Below are positions 37,690 to 51,110 of a stretch of 64,000 bases of DNA, piece by piece. Source of the DNA: Liolophura sinensis (lineage: Eukaryota; Mollusca; Polyplacophora; Chitonida; Chitonidae); assembly GCF_032854445.1 (NCBI RefSeq), contig NC_088301.1, forward strand, positions 56,928,512 through 56,992,511, read 5' to 3'. How positions within the stretch are numbered: position 1 is the first letter of the stretch; every line of letters begins with the position of its first letter. Both the position numbers and the translations under genes were made by a program. Under the pieces are notes generated by a model, which ran no database searches, was not told where the DNA came from, and saw only the letters and a list, made by a program, of their open reading frames with translations.

Positions 37690-40600
37690 TTAGTCTGTGA
37701 ACATCTGATAGGCTTGTCCCTCCTCTGTTTCCATTGTGTCCCTATCCTCTGCTCTGATCGGTGGATGTGGAACGTGGGAATTGTAAGTCCATTTTGGATA
37801 CATTCTCTTGTAGAGTGTAAGCAGAACTGTGTCTTGTGATTTCAATTTTCCATCAAAGGAGCACCTCATGTGACCATGTGTACCTGCCAACAGAAATGGG
37901 ACAAACTTAACCATGTACTTCAGAACAGGGCTCAGGATATCAGTTTTCATAGTAATGTAATGTCTACTCTAGTTTTATAAATTCTAGGCTTAAATAATTG
38001 TGTAAATTATGTACCTTAATTCTTCTAAAGTGTGGGACAGATATTAGCAGTGTTGCAAGTAGAATATTACATTTCTTTACCAGCCTCTAGGAAAAGTGAA
38101 GATATGAGTATGTTGTTCATTAGATGGTCTAACCATGTGAGAAAAAAGAAACTCAATATTCCTGCTAGAAACACATACATATACAGGCTAAAATGAGCAG
38201 ATCAGGTGTGCCAAATAGGGTATATGATACATTACTCAGACATTTGTCTGAGAAAGCTATTTTTATGCATTGAAGCAGAGATAAAAAAAAAAAAAGTTCA
38301 TTAAATTTCACAATGAAATGTCAAGTTGACAATACTAATAGCCTTCAGCCAAACTTTTCAGAGAGGTACAAACAAGTCTCACCAAGAGGATCCTTTATGT
38401 GACCTCTGCGACCCCATTTTGTCCTTAACTCAACTGGTTTGAACCACAGAACATCCTCTGAAATCAACAACAAAACTCAATGTTAAATGATCATGACAAT
38501 TATCATGACAATTACAATACAGACATTTACATGTATGCACTGAAGTGTGAAAGAAGCACACTATTTAAAGTGCAGCAACAAAAATAACAACCATCTCAAG
38601 GTGACAAGCAACAGTAAAACCACCTGATGCTGAATTTGAACAGTCAGCCTCATTGGTCAGATGCTTTTAAGCTACGAGGAGTACCCATTAGATAATATGG
38701 CCAGTAAAGCATTCATCAACCACTGATGATCTGCAGAGTGATGATATGACAGAAGCATACATGTACATACATACACACATTTATCCAGAGCTAATCAAAT
38801 GGACCAGACGTGATTACCAATGCATTAGACAAGGAAGGCAGAAACAAACCTCTATTAAAGAACATGTAGCGGACGATGGCAGAGCGCTTATGAATCTTGA
38901 AGGGATGACCACTCAGAACTATTCTCTTGGCAACAATCCTATCAGGATTAATGGACAGTATGGAGCCTGATGCAATCAGTTCTGGGACGTCTGCAAAGAG
39001 AAAAAGGCATGCTACAATGTTTGAATGTGATACACAAAAAACACTTTAAGGATTGCTTTAATTTAATGGCATATGGCTGTATTTACTAAGGCCATGTATA
39101 AATCTCTGTGCATCACAGCTTTTATCAAATGGGAACACCTTGGTAGGTGACAGCATTAATATTCTACAATATGCAAAAGGCGAGTTTGACACCGTTTTTA
39201 TTTTTTTATTAATCCGATCCGCAAGTATCGGCATGTTTATTACAAGATGTCATGAATGATTGGACTATTGGTCTATTACACACACCATATAAATTAAACC
39301 TGCTGGCATACTGTGAATCTTCAACCTTTTCCATCACTAAAACATTTTTTCAGTGGGATGTATGCATATAATTATTATTTAACTGATGCTAAAAATGATT
39401 TGTTTGTGTCTTCTTTGTTTAAAGATGCCAACTTCATAAACCTGTGCAAATTATTTCCCTATACCCCACAAGTCTTTCACAATGGTTCAAAACATTGGTT
39501 GCAGAGGTGGTTGAAAAGTTTGAATTGCAGCAATTCAAATACTGCACGGTGAGATTAAAGGACCAGTTCACTGTAAGTTTTACTGTGTTACCAAGGAATC
39601 CAAAAATTTTAACTTAACATTTCCTAAATTCGAATGCTGCTTCAAGACAACACCACAAATTTACATATACCTACCAAATTAAGAAACCCTGCATGAAACA
39701 GTATAGCTTCTGTTTTGCCAACACCATTCTACATTTCCTATTCACTTGACTATTATGACAACATGAAGACTCTAAATCTAAGATCCAGCTTGACACAAAC
39801 CCCTAGGCCTTGTAGCAAATAATACAAGGCATAAGTTATAATGCAAGTATGTGTAGGTATGTGTAGGGTTCATTAACATGCCTATATGCACAAGTTATGT
39901 TAGTTTAGTAAAAATTGGTGACAAATTCAAGACAATTCAGGTTTACAAGCCTTGCAAAAACAATATCGACCCAATGACCCTGAAAAAGAGGACTTAAGGT
40001 TTCTTAAAATCACTGACTATAAGTGTATGTGTGGTATCTCAACTGTTCAAGAGATACAGTGGTCACAAGGAAATGTGTTCAATAGTAAAAAATGTCTTGT
40101 AAGTCTTAAATGTGAATGTAAGTCTGAAGTTCAGCTGGTCAAGAGATACAGTGTTAACCAGATGGACAGAGAGATAGACTGCCAGTCTAACATGTTGTCA
40201 GGGCACACTGGAATTAAATAGGGTTCACCTATATACATGTACCTAGGTTTATATGTTTATATGTTTTAACTTTGGTTACCAACTCCAAGAGATATTGTGT
40301 TAACAAGTCTTTACTAAAATTCAATTTTAATGACCCTAATGACTTGAAAAAATAGGTTATGGTCGCACAAAATCAATAGCATTCTTCATTCTTCATGACA
40401 AAGTGAAATGTGTGTAAGTTTGGTGGGATACACTGTTCAGGAAACAGAACATTAACAAATGGGCAGACAGACAGACAAACGGCTGGGTGGATAGACTGAT
40501 GCTGACCTCTACGTCAATACCAGCTGAGGGGAATTACAAGTTACAGTATGCTATAAAATTTAAGTAATACATTATAACCCTGTAAGCCAACTGCCCAACT

Positions 40601-43600
40601 TTGAAGTTACAATTCATCAGGAATAACCTACATTGCCTGAAAAACCAGTTTAATGCTTTAACAATATAATCTAACATCTATTGTTTCCCTTATAATTTAT
40701 TCTTTCTTTGAATTAAAAACTTTTCTCTTACTGAAATGGTTTTCCTTGAAGACCAAGACTGGGGCTGGAGCAAACATGATTGGAGCATAGATAGTCGCCA
40801 CAGAGGTGCCTTCATGGGGCAAGAATCTCTCAAACTGAAACATTAGAACATAATTTTAGCTGCACACAACTATTAAAAAGATACACCAGTGTCAAGACTT
40901 TTACATCCTGAAAGAAAGGTTAACTTCAGCAGTCAAGATATTCATTTTTTCCCCAAATCATTAAAAGATTGCAGTGTATTAAATCTGCTATTGTAAATAT
41001 AAGTCTCTGAAGATCATATGTTCCTACTTTTGCCTGGTGTGATGTCAGAAGATCACTTTTGCCTGGTGTGATGTCAGAAGATCACTTTTGTCTGGTGTGA
41101 TGTCAGAAGATCACTTTTGCCAGGTGTGATGTCAGAAGATCACTTTTGCCTGGTGTGATGTCAGAAGAGATACTGTCAAATCTCACTCACATACAAACAC
41201 ATATGATGCCATAATACTTGTTGTTTTGTCATTCTAGCAAAAAACATCACAGCTACCTGGTATTCTGAAATTTCTGCATACATTCTCTTGGACCTGAACT
41301 CTTTTAAGCATACAACTTGTCATCATAAAGTAATGTGCGAATATCAACAAATGAGAAACCCAATGTACCAGTACCCTCAAAATCTTCATCCCGGAAGCAG
41401 AAATGTATGTAACTAATGTTATACAACTCCAGAATTAACTTTAGTTGTGAAGAATTTCATAAACTTGTATAAACATGCTGCCCTGTGCTAAAAATGATGT
41501 AATGTTCAATGGCTGTAACTGGAATCTTATCACTACCATTGGTGAACTGATCTGATTTTGACTTCAGTTGAGATTTAAATTCAATTCAAGGCTTTTTTCC
41601 AAGATTCAAAATGAATACAATCTTAATGAAAAGTATGGTAAAGCACAGTAAACATGCAAACCAGTGAACCTTTATACAATGTGTTTTTTTAACTCCAACC
41701 AAGCCGATGAATAACCTGTACATCCTTACCTTGTGCTTTGTGCCATTTGTGTGCTGTGAGAAGATAGGACAAGCTGTAAACCGCCGGTACCCGACATGAA
41801 ACGTCAACCTCTCCTTGGACTTGATGGTGGGTGATTCACCAGGTATTCGTCTTATCACAAAATTCACCACAGAGATTTTCTGTTCATGAGGCAGCAGACC
41901 AAACAACACGACTGGTATCCCAGGTTGGTAACATTCTGGAATAATCGCAGTGATGACAAACCATAACCTTCTTCTACAGTCTGTTTATGAGTTTAGAAAA
42001 CGTGATTCAATCAACTGACCACACTGGTCAAGTGCCAACAGTTCAGCAAGATAGTAATTAGCGTCAAAGACATCACAAACTAAATGTCAACAACACATTC
42101 AAACCCGTTATGTTTCCAGTCAATAAACACATGCAGAAATGAATATAGCATATTTATGATAACTGCTCACCCATAAATGCTTTTGGCACATCCACAATAT
42201 GTACAGTAATGAACCAGCCAGGCTGTGAGAAAAATAGGAAAATACATGCTATTACCACACATTTGTCTATCTTTTAACATTGTGACAATCGTGCCGCATA
42301 TTTTTCATACTGGACGTCAGTATTAGCAACGTTCATATTGCACATCGGCATTGGCAACGTTTATATTGCACGCTGACATAAGCATTGTGAGGACTAAATT
42401 TTCAGCAACTCAATTTTGATACCTGATGAAATAACTAATGTTTGGTGTATAATAAATAGCTTGTAAGCTCGCTTCTGCTATGGTGCCACGCAACAACAGA
42501 ATGCCTCCACAGCCTGTATTCATTCAATAACCTATAAATATTCAATTTTATAGTAATGGAATTCAACACCTTATGTCTCTCTTTGTTTGTGCATTGTTTA
42601 CTAGTACACCGAACACTATAATCAGCAGCATTTCATACTTACACAGACTGCTCTCATTTTATGAAGTTAGAAAGCAATAAACCATGACTAGTAGCCACGT
42701 AGTTTTGGACACCGATCATGTTACCCTAATGTTTCTGAAGTGCCAGGTGTCACTAGTTGTCATACTTTGATTCACAAATGTAAAGCTTTGTCCTTATGTG
42801 GTAAACTGAATACAAAAGTATTTTGATTCAGAAATGCAGAACTCATATAAACTGAATACTACCATGGCTCCATCACCCTCCTCTGCCAAGACCCTCTTCT
42901 TAGTTCTTTTGAAATCTGCAAACTGGAATATCCTGGCATAGTCATGTGGTAAGTTCTCTTTGGGATCCCATGGGGATGTTCTAAAGCTTTTCAACCCACG
43001 ATACCTGTAAACAATCAACAATAACCAACATGCATGCAGGTTTTATACATGTGATTGGTTTTTAATGCAGTACTGTTTTAGACCTGCAGTAAAACCACTG
43101 AGAACCAGATTTGACCTTGAGACCTGTCTAGTCAGCGACTGATCAATTGAGTTCAGCACAAGGCTTAACTGGAACATTTCAAAGCCAGCAAGGGTTCACC
43201 AAACTAAAATCTCGCCATTTTCCAAACAAAGGCTTCTTGATTTGGTTGAGAGCAATATCATTAAAGAAATACAAACAACAACATTTTTTTAGATGGAATT
43301 TTACTGAGCAAAAACCAAAAGATAAAACTTTTAACCTGTGGAATCCATTATTTGACACCCTTACCTTGCAAATCGTGCCCGGGCTGTAGTCTCCATTGGG
43401 GTATCAATCTCATCAGGGAAGGTCACGTGAGCTTTCTCTTCCTTAATCTTCTCCAAGCTAAAAAAATTAAGTGATCCACCTACAGGATTGTTTTACACAG
43501 GAAATTTATACAAAACATAAATGCATAAAACTAACACATTAAGTACAGATGCATGGTTGACCAGTACTTGAGCTATCTCCTTGCAAATGCCCTTGAATGC

Positions 43601-46600
43601 CAAGCAAGGAGACACAACTTGCCTTCAGTAAGGCGTCTCATTGAAGCAGCACTAGATAAAAGAGCGGTGCAACAAGGAGGCACATTACATACACTCTAAG
43701 GAATCCTACATCGTTATATGACTAAAAATAGTTAAGCAGGACGTTAAACGACAAGCACTCACTCACTCTGACTATAATGAACAATGTGAAGATAAAAAGG
43801 CAAACATAGTCACTCACGTTCTCCTGTCCTCATCCAGGTCCATGCCAGCGTCATACCTGGATGTGTCATCAGTAAGGCTCACCTGTCAGGTAAAATATGC
43901 TTGTAGCCTTCTCCATGAAGCATTTTAATACCTGACATTTAACATTCATTTCTCAGTACCACTGGTCAAAATAGTTTAATTACAGTACATTTATTTAGCT
44001 TATGGCCATATTTCAGCAACATTTTATCTGAAAAATGACAAATTACTAAATTCTTACTGGTTTACACATTTCCAAGGACAGTGCTCTCTTTCTATACTCT
44101 TGTATGATGGACCTTTTCTTACTATTAGGCACATGTTTATCTACATGTGATCACCAAACTTACAACTTTTCTACATTAATACAGTTCTGAAATAGGTCAT
44201 CAAAGAACAGCAAATCATTTGTACATTTTAAGCTTTTGTATATACCTATGTACATATCAGGAGAGGATATAGCCGGTTACAACGCAGAGATTCTAACCAA
44301 CCCCTGGATATTTAAGTGCATCACATACTGTATCATAGTCCTCTTGTTCTTCAGTCTCCACATCTGACCCATCCTCAGAGGCGTCCTCCTCCTCGGCTTC
44401 CATGGCAACATCTTCCTCTTCCTCACTGTCATCCTCAGACTGCAAACAATTCACCAGTTCATGTAAACTCTTAACACAGAGCATACCATCACATTCCTGT
44501 TGATAACCAGTAGCAAATCAGGTTATACAAATTGTGTTCAGACCACGCTAAACCCAAACTACTGTACCTTAGATGTATCATCATGCAAGTATGGACTGAA
44601 TTTCAGCTCAAATGTATCATATTTAGTGTACGTACACGTCATTCCTTTTATTCTCTACTACATCAGCTGCTGTACATTATTTGACCAGGAAGTGGGCCTT
44701 TTAAAGATTTTCCTGACAAAAGTAGTGACTATGTTACAGTTAAATTTGTTTGATTCCTTCTGTTTACTATTTATTTATGTTTTTTATTTATTTGATTGGT
44801 GTTTTACCCTGTACTCAAGAATATTTCTGTCTTTCATTTATACCTCACATCATAACAGAGATTCTTTCACCAATGGGTGTCTGATTTGGTAAGAAGCCTA
44901 AGCAATTGTCAACAATCTGACCAACTTTCTGCAACAAAGCTTTCAACAAGCTAGTTGGATGTGAATACAAAACCTTTGATCCACGGGTGCTCACCTGTTC
45001 CTCCTCCTCGTCACTATTTATGATCCATGACGCTTGGTAATCTGAGGTTCCTTTGGGGACTTTCTTCACAACTTTGGCTTTACTCTCCGCAGCAACTGGG
45101 GAAATATTGAGAATCAAACCCAAGTTTTCATGAGCACCAGATGTAAAAAGAAAAGAGAAAATATGAAAAAGGAAGGAAAAAAATAAACTTAGAAAGCATT
45201 TTTTGTTTTCGTGTGTGAAACAGAACTCAGAACTCCTCAAATACTTAGGGCACACTTACAATGCTATGAAAGTCGAGGAGGAGGTGATTCCCTAGAGGGT
45301 ATTCTGGTACGACAATTGAGCTTACTGTAAATGAAGACTTCTTAACATTAGCATGTATATAACTGCCATGGCAACCAATACTGTAGGCATTATGTTGCCA
45401 TTGCCATGGGGTTCCCTCAGGCTCTGATGGTATCCTCCCATCATAATGCTTGTTGCCGTCATGTAAGTGAAATATTGTTGAGTAATTTAATTTAATACCT
45501 AAAAGTGGTACATACTTTCAGGCGAACATTTCAATCACGAACCCTGACTTGGGCAGAAGGCCTTACCTTCTGCATCTGCCATTTCCTCTGGGGTAGGCCA
45601 TGTTTGTTCACCCTCCATGGGATCAGGTACAACCTCACTCTGAAGAGATTCCTGCCTGTTGGGATCTGCCCTTGCCAGAACCTTCTCATCTTCTTCCTCC
45701 ATCTCAACAGATGAAGTGTTATCACCCTGAAAATTGAAATGCTCATTAATGGCTGTTCTGCATAAATGCTGATGCTGTCTATCACTTAAGCCAAATGCAA
45801 GTGGAAAAATACTTCAATGGTGTTTCTTCACATACCTTTACTTAATATGACAAGAGCAGAGTCTGCCTTAAAACACTCAACTGAACAGCAAATCACAATA
45901 GTACATTTATGTAATACAGCTGTATCCCACTGGCAGAAAACAACTTACTGGCACTTAAATCCCTTACAAGTATAAGGGTGGTTTGTGTTCCATAGTATCA
46001 ATATTGCAGGTTGACTGACACTCTTCTAAAACTTACTTCACTATTTTTCCTTCGCTGTTTGTCCTGTCCAAGCACAAGAGGGTATGGGTCTTTGGGGGCA
46101 TCAATCTGGGACATCTGGAAGTCACCCCACCCTGGTAAGTGTACAAGACCATTCACAGACAGACTCCGTCCACGGAGGTAACCACACACCTTTAACGTCC
46201 CCGTTTCACACTAATGGCGTCACACAAACAGACAAATCATGTACATGTATGCATCTCAGTCAGATTCAGAATAGTCATGTCTTAGTACTTTATTATTATG
46301 AATACAATCCACTCCAGTATTAAAATACATGCATCTGTATGCAGTCAAATTAAATTCCCAGGCAGTATAAATATATACTGTTTACTGCAATTGCCATACT
46401 GGAATGAAATGTACTTTTGCAATAAGTAAAATCTAAAGGTATTTTGTTACAAGCATCAAAGATGATTACCATGTGTAACTTTGTATTTATCCGTAAATCT
46501 TTCAGAAACATCAGAAAGCTGGCCTCATCTTAGGGATCTTTGACTTCAACATTTAAAAATGTTCTGATGTCTACAACTTATGGGTAATCACAGGCCAAAC

Positions 46601-49600
46601 TTTTTATGCTCAAAACAAATATTTAAATATCCACAAAAGGAAGAAATATGTAAATAACAAACACAACCATCAAGACATATTTTTACAGTTTTCACTACAC
46701 ATCATAAGTACCTCTGCATTGTCCAGTTCAAACTGAATTTCCTCAGTTATCATGTGAGGTCTTCTTTCCCTGTAAAGGATTTGTCTTAACTTCTGATTCG
46801 TTAGCTGTCTCAGTACAAGTAACGCATCTTGCTTGTCATCCAGAGAATGGAATTTTTCACCTGGAAATCTAGAAGTAAAATTGATCAGTTGTTTGTTTGC
46901 TTCAGGCTCTTACATTCTTTTCAGCTTTCAGTTGAAAAAAAAAACAAAAAAAACACTTCATTCATGACCTCTCTGCGGCACTTATGAGACTCACAGTGAC
47001 TGATATGTCCTGTTTCTTTCCACTCTGTTGCCTCAATAGGTTTAGTTCCACTTCTCATTGTTTGATGCCTCAAAATTTTATTCTGCATTATCAGTTGTCA
47101 TTTGGCCGAGGAGGTAATTTAGGTGAGGCCTGATGTATTAATAGGTAAGTGAGTGCTTAGGGTTTAATGTAGTACTCAACAATTTTTCAGTCTGATGATG
47201 CCCGAGTCCTTAGAGTGTAAGTCAAGTCAGCCGCTCCACTCGAGCCATTATACCGATGCGGGTCAACCAACCACTGCACTACCCCCTTAATGCTAAATGC
47301 CAAGCGAAGAATCTACAACTTCCTCTTTTAAGGTCTTAGGTGTGACCCGACCAAGGATTGACCCTGGCTCTACCTCCATGGATGGGGATGCTCTACCAAT
47401 TGAGTCATCTGGGCCGGTTAATCATTAACAGACATAAGTTTATAACATCTTCCTACATCATACCATCAAATGACTGAATTGTGAGATTGTGAAGTAAGAC
47501 TTCGTCAAAACATAATGTTCATATATTAAAATAATAAATTAAATTTTCATCAACTTAAGTTATTTTTACTGTGTACTTGTCATACATCTAATTAAAATTA
47601 TATGACACATGTGTATTGTAAAAATACAGTGGCATCAACATTCTAACTTTCAAAGGGCTATCATTCACTGTGATTTTTTTTTTTTTTTTTTTTGATTGGT
47701 GTTTTACGCCGTACTCAAGAATATTTCACTTATACGACGGCGGCCAGCATTATGGTGGGTGGAAACCGGGCAGAGCCCGGCGGAAACCCACGACCATCCG
47801 CAGGTTGCTGGCAGACCTTCCCACGTACGGCCGTAGAGGAAGCCAGCATGAGCTGGTCTTGAACTCACAGCGACCGCATTGGTGAGAGGCTTCTGGGTCA
47901 CTACGCTGCGCTAGCGCGCTAACCGACTGAGCTCATTCACTGTGGAGTTCAAGGCAATGGTACTATCCCTTTAATATGATGAAACATGAGCATTCACTGG
48001 TCAGCAATCTTCTTGATGAGCTAATAATCACATATTGTGATGTATTGGAAGACTATTAATAACATAGCACATTACTCATTTATCACTTACTTGGATTCTA
48101 TCTGTCTTTGTAAAAATTTTCTGACATCACCTTGCTTCTTTACAGGTATCTCTTTGAATCCCTGCAAAATAAATCTACATTAGCAGTCAGATTTGGCCAT
48201 GTATCATGATATTCCCTAATAATGCAATAAAAAAGTCCCCCAAAAGGAGCACTAATTCTTCAACCTTTTCAACCGTGTGTGCAACCAATATTTTGAGACT
48301 TTTAGAGAGGACTATGGGGTGCAGAGAAATAATTTACGCAGCTTAATGAAGCTTGCATCTTTAGTGACACAAAGCAATCATTTTTTCATAATTATTGTGT
48401 GCATAAATCCCACTGTAAAAAAGGCTTTAGTGGTTGAAAAGGTTGAAGGTTTAAAAATTGTGTGTTAAGTTAAATGTTGATCACAGTCCTTACCTGCACA
48501 ACAAAGTTGACCGCAGGTAAACCTTGAGACAGGAGGCATTTTAATGTGTCATCACCCTGATCATCCATACCCTCCTCTGGAGACAGAAGACAGAGGACAG
48601 AATCTGCAACTTTTGCTGCATCCAACACAGAAACAGTGTCCCCATAACGAGTCACACACAATGTCAGGCGCTGTTTAAACCTTGGAATACTAAAAATAAT
48701 GGGAAGTCATGATTTCATAAAACTTTGTTTTGGTTTAATTTCATCACAACTGCAATCAAATAACCAGAGAGATTCATTGTACAAGTCTCAATTTTAAAGT
48801 CATCTGATGTGAATCAACTAAGAATAGAACCAGGGTATAGTTAAAATAGAACCATGGAACTGTGGGTTCTACAACCCACTTAGATGACATCATATTTCTA
48901 CAGTACACTTGTGTTATAAAGATTAGAGAACCATAACCAAATTGTGATATTTAATAATATCTAGCCCTTTTCAGTCAAAAGAATAAGAGTGAGTATTGGT
49001 ACTCTTTTCTTGGAATGTATTCTATATCTGATATATCTCCTGCAGTTCACCTGATATGAATCAATCCTTGATCATTTTCAATGACTGTCAAGCTATCATC
49101 ACAGGATTTCATGAGATTAACAAGTGATGTGGTGTCTAGACCATCACAGAGAGGCAGCACAGCCTGAAACAAAGAAACGGGCAATAAGATGTGTACATGC
49201 ACTACAATTTACTCTAACTGAAAAAGATCATGACAACATCATGACCGACAGAAATTTCAAGTTGTAGTTTTGCACAACAAAACTTGACACTAAAACAAAA
49301 AGCATGGTGTTTGAATAATAATTATTCACATGGATTTATCTATTTATTTACAGTATATTTTTCTGTACTTATATTAATAAAAATCACTGTCATACAAGAA
49401 TGAAAATCTAGCAAACAAAGGAATTATGGATCATGAAGACAAAACAAACCACTAAATATGGAGGAGTTCCCTGTCCCCCTCGGCTCCTCTTCTTCGCAAG
49501 TGCTTCATCACGCCTCTGCTTCCTTATCTGATGTGCCTGCCCAATGTAACATCATACATTATACAAATGAATACTAATACTATTCTTTCAAGACATATAT

Positions 49601-50832
49601 CTACATATTGTTCAAATTGGACTTACCAGACAAAAAACTAACTAAAAACGAGGAAGGTTACCAGTGCTTGAACACAGGTAAAACAAGAAGATTAAGTAGG
49701 TAAATTAAAGTTGGCAACTTTGTCTGTAAACTCTTAAAAGATTATTCAGAAAATTCCTGGCCAGTGTTTATTTTTTGTTTTTGTGGTTTCATACTAGATG
49801 TCAAAAGTGTCTGTGTTAATTGTAGACCTATTTGACCCAACTCTTTAACAATGTGTGTACTCAACTGGACCCCATTTCACTAAATGTTGTAAGATGCAGC
49901 TCAGGTCCCAAAATAAAACTTATAACACATGATCATTTAACAAAGCACAACTATTTATGTGCACCAACTGGTAAACATAGAGCTTACGACTACCATTCTC
50001 TTGTGAAATGATGTCCAAGGCTGTCATTCTGGTAGTTACAGAGAGAAGCAGCACTAATGTGCCTGACTGACAGTAAGGAACATTTATTGCTGTTCATAAG
50101 CGCATTAAATCTTCCATAAAATAAATCCACATCAACCGGGTGGTCTTGGTAATTAACCCACCAGTTGACTGAGACTACACCACTGCAGTGAATTATCAAG
50201 ACGACTCCCGAAGTAGGGTAGAGCCTGAAAATGTCCTTTTTCGTGTTATTTCCACTGACTTATTGCTATGGACTATTTAGTTAGGCCAACCTAAGAACAG
50301 GTTATTTAAGTGAATTTTTAAGAATATGCGGTTGACATCTGTTTATGCTCGGGAAGATTTAATATGCACGTGAATAGCAGTGAATGTTCCTTACCGTCAA
50401 TCCGACACATTTTTGGCTGGTCCTCTCTACGTAACTCTCGCAACTGTGTTGCTCGATCAGTTACCCCACTCAGCAAATATCATTCTAGTCTTTACAAAGA
50501 CTAGTTGTTTTTATTGCTCTAAGTTCATTATCATACCTGATTCCTTCTGTCATTTCTTTTCTGTACATGTCTTGATTTTTTAGATAACACCTTTACACTT
50601 ACTCTACCTGCAAAAAACAACACATTACAAAATGAAAAAATGCCTAAGTTACACAACTACACGGCCACTGTTAGTATAGAAACTCAAACCATTTCCCACG
50701 TACAAATAGTTACATACCTTTAGTGTCTTTCTCCAGCTTGCCTTTACTTCTATGTCTACCATGTTTATGTGCCTTGTTCTGTTGTTTTAATGTGCCAGGT
50801 CTGTGACGCTGTTGATCGGGATCTGCTGCCAT
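37690..50832 (-). CDS. TSR1: Pre-rRNA-processing protein TSR1
   Basis: TSR1 is a GTPase-like factor of the BMS1/TSR1 family that binds pre-40S particles in the nucleolus and cytoplasm. Twenty exons, transcript order: 50718-50832, 50537-50607, 49450-49536, 49051-49163, 48494-48689, 48091-48161, 46712-46868, 46037-46210, 45567-45726, 44995-45095, 44329-44439, 43818-43882, 43365-43457, 42863-43004, 42171-42222, 41730-41935, 40732-40834, 38850-38990, 38383-38457, 37690-37883. All junctions are GT/AG and in phase, totalling 808 residues (human 804). Basic N-terminus ([18 protein letters not shown]). AARP2CN region at about 271-310 ([31 protein letters not shown]). Acidic insert at about 408-452 ([10 protein letters not shown]). 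C-terminal RIBIOP_C domain from about 500 with [88 protein letters not shown] and ending near FTD. No P-loop is visible, as is usual for TSR1. Confidence 0.97.
41028..41171. repeat. 29-bp tandem repeat (5 copies) in a TSR1 intron
   Basis: TTTTGCCTGGTGTGATGTCA then GAAGATCAC recurs five times with single-base differences only. It lies mid-intron, about 200 bases upstream of an acceptor and well away from the donor. Confidence 0.92.
43560..43770 (-). mobile_element. Copy of the GAGTGAGTGCTT SINE-like family
   Basis: The right end reads AGCAGGACGTTAAACGACAA then GCACTCACTCACTC, the reverse complement of the GAGTGAGTGCTTGGGGTTTA start of this family. The body contains GCACTAGATAAAAGAGCGG. It lies in a TSR1 intron. 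Confidence 0.65.
44775..44850 (-). mobile_element. Short fragment of the tRNA-derived SINE
   Basis: TTTGATTGGTGTTTTACCC then TGTACTCAAGAATATTTC matches the end of the element at 47675-47938. Intronic in TSR1. Confidence 0.6.
45405..45490 (+). mobile_element. Short fragment of the tRNA-derived SINE, opposite orientation
   Basis: CCATCATAATGCTTGTTGCC then GTCATGTAAGTGAAATATTG matches the 3' body of the SINE at 28677-28955. Intronic in TSR1. Confidence 0.6.
47150..47420 (+). mobile_element. Longest copy of the GAGTGAGTGCTT SINE-like family
   Basis: The element starts GTGAGTGCTTAGGGTTTAAT. Its right end, read in reverse complement, has tRNA-like internal promoter features: TTGGTAGAGCATC as box A-like and GGTCAATCC as a near box B. 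This suggests a tRNA-derived SINE whose true 5' end is on the right (minus strand). Body landmarks are GCCGCTCCACTCGAGCCATT and CTTCCTCTTTTAAGGTCTTA. Intronic in TSR1. Confidence 0.65.
47675..47938 (-). mobile_element. Near full-length tRNA-derived SINE
   Basis: Read on the minus strand it begins CTCAGTCGGTTAGCGCGC, has a box B GTTCAAGAC and a body with GCTGGCTTCCTCTACGGCCG, GGGTTTCCGCCGGGCTCTGC and CACCATAATGCTGGCCGCC. It ends in a run of A (T17 or so on plus). The high GC of the body and the intact A tail suggest a young insertion in this TSR1 intron. Confidence 0.85.
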
Positions 50833-51110
50833 GATTGCAGTTCGTTCCGTTGATGTTTTACACCACGTGGTTGTTGTGGCGAGAAACAGGTTGAGATTTT
50901 GAGAATAAGGAGTAGAAACGAAAACGGACTCTCGGCGAAATGGCAAGCGGTGGGGGAGGCGGAGATAGATGATTATTCTTACAACTCTTAGATGTCTATC
51001 ATAGGAACAAATAAATTCAGCAGCATATTTTAGCATACGAAAATTCACGAAAAGTTAATTTACATTCTCAATTGCTGAACAAGAGAACCGGTAGTCTGAT
51101 GTCCGCACCT
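50833..51110 (-). promoter_or_regulatory. Presumed TSR1 promoter and 5' UTR region
   Basis: This stretch lies directly upstream of the TSR1 ATG at 50832. It is moderately GC-rich with no clear TATA box. Placement rests on the gene start only. Confidence 0.3.

Noticed and set aside
47670-47885. 71-codon open frame and its minus-strand partner
   Set aside because: Both lie inside the SINE at 47675-47938.
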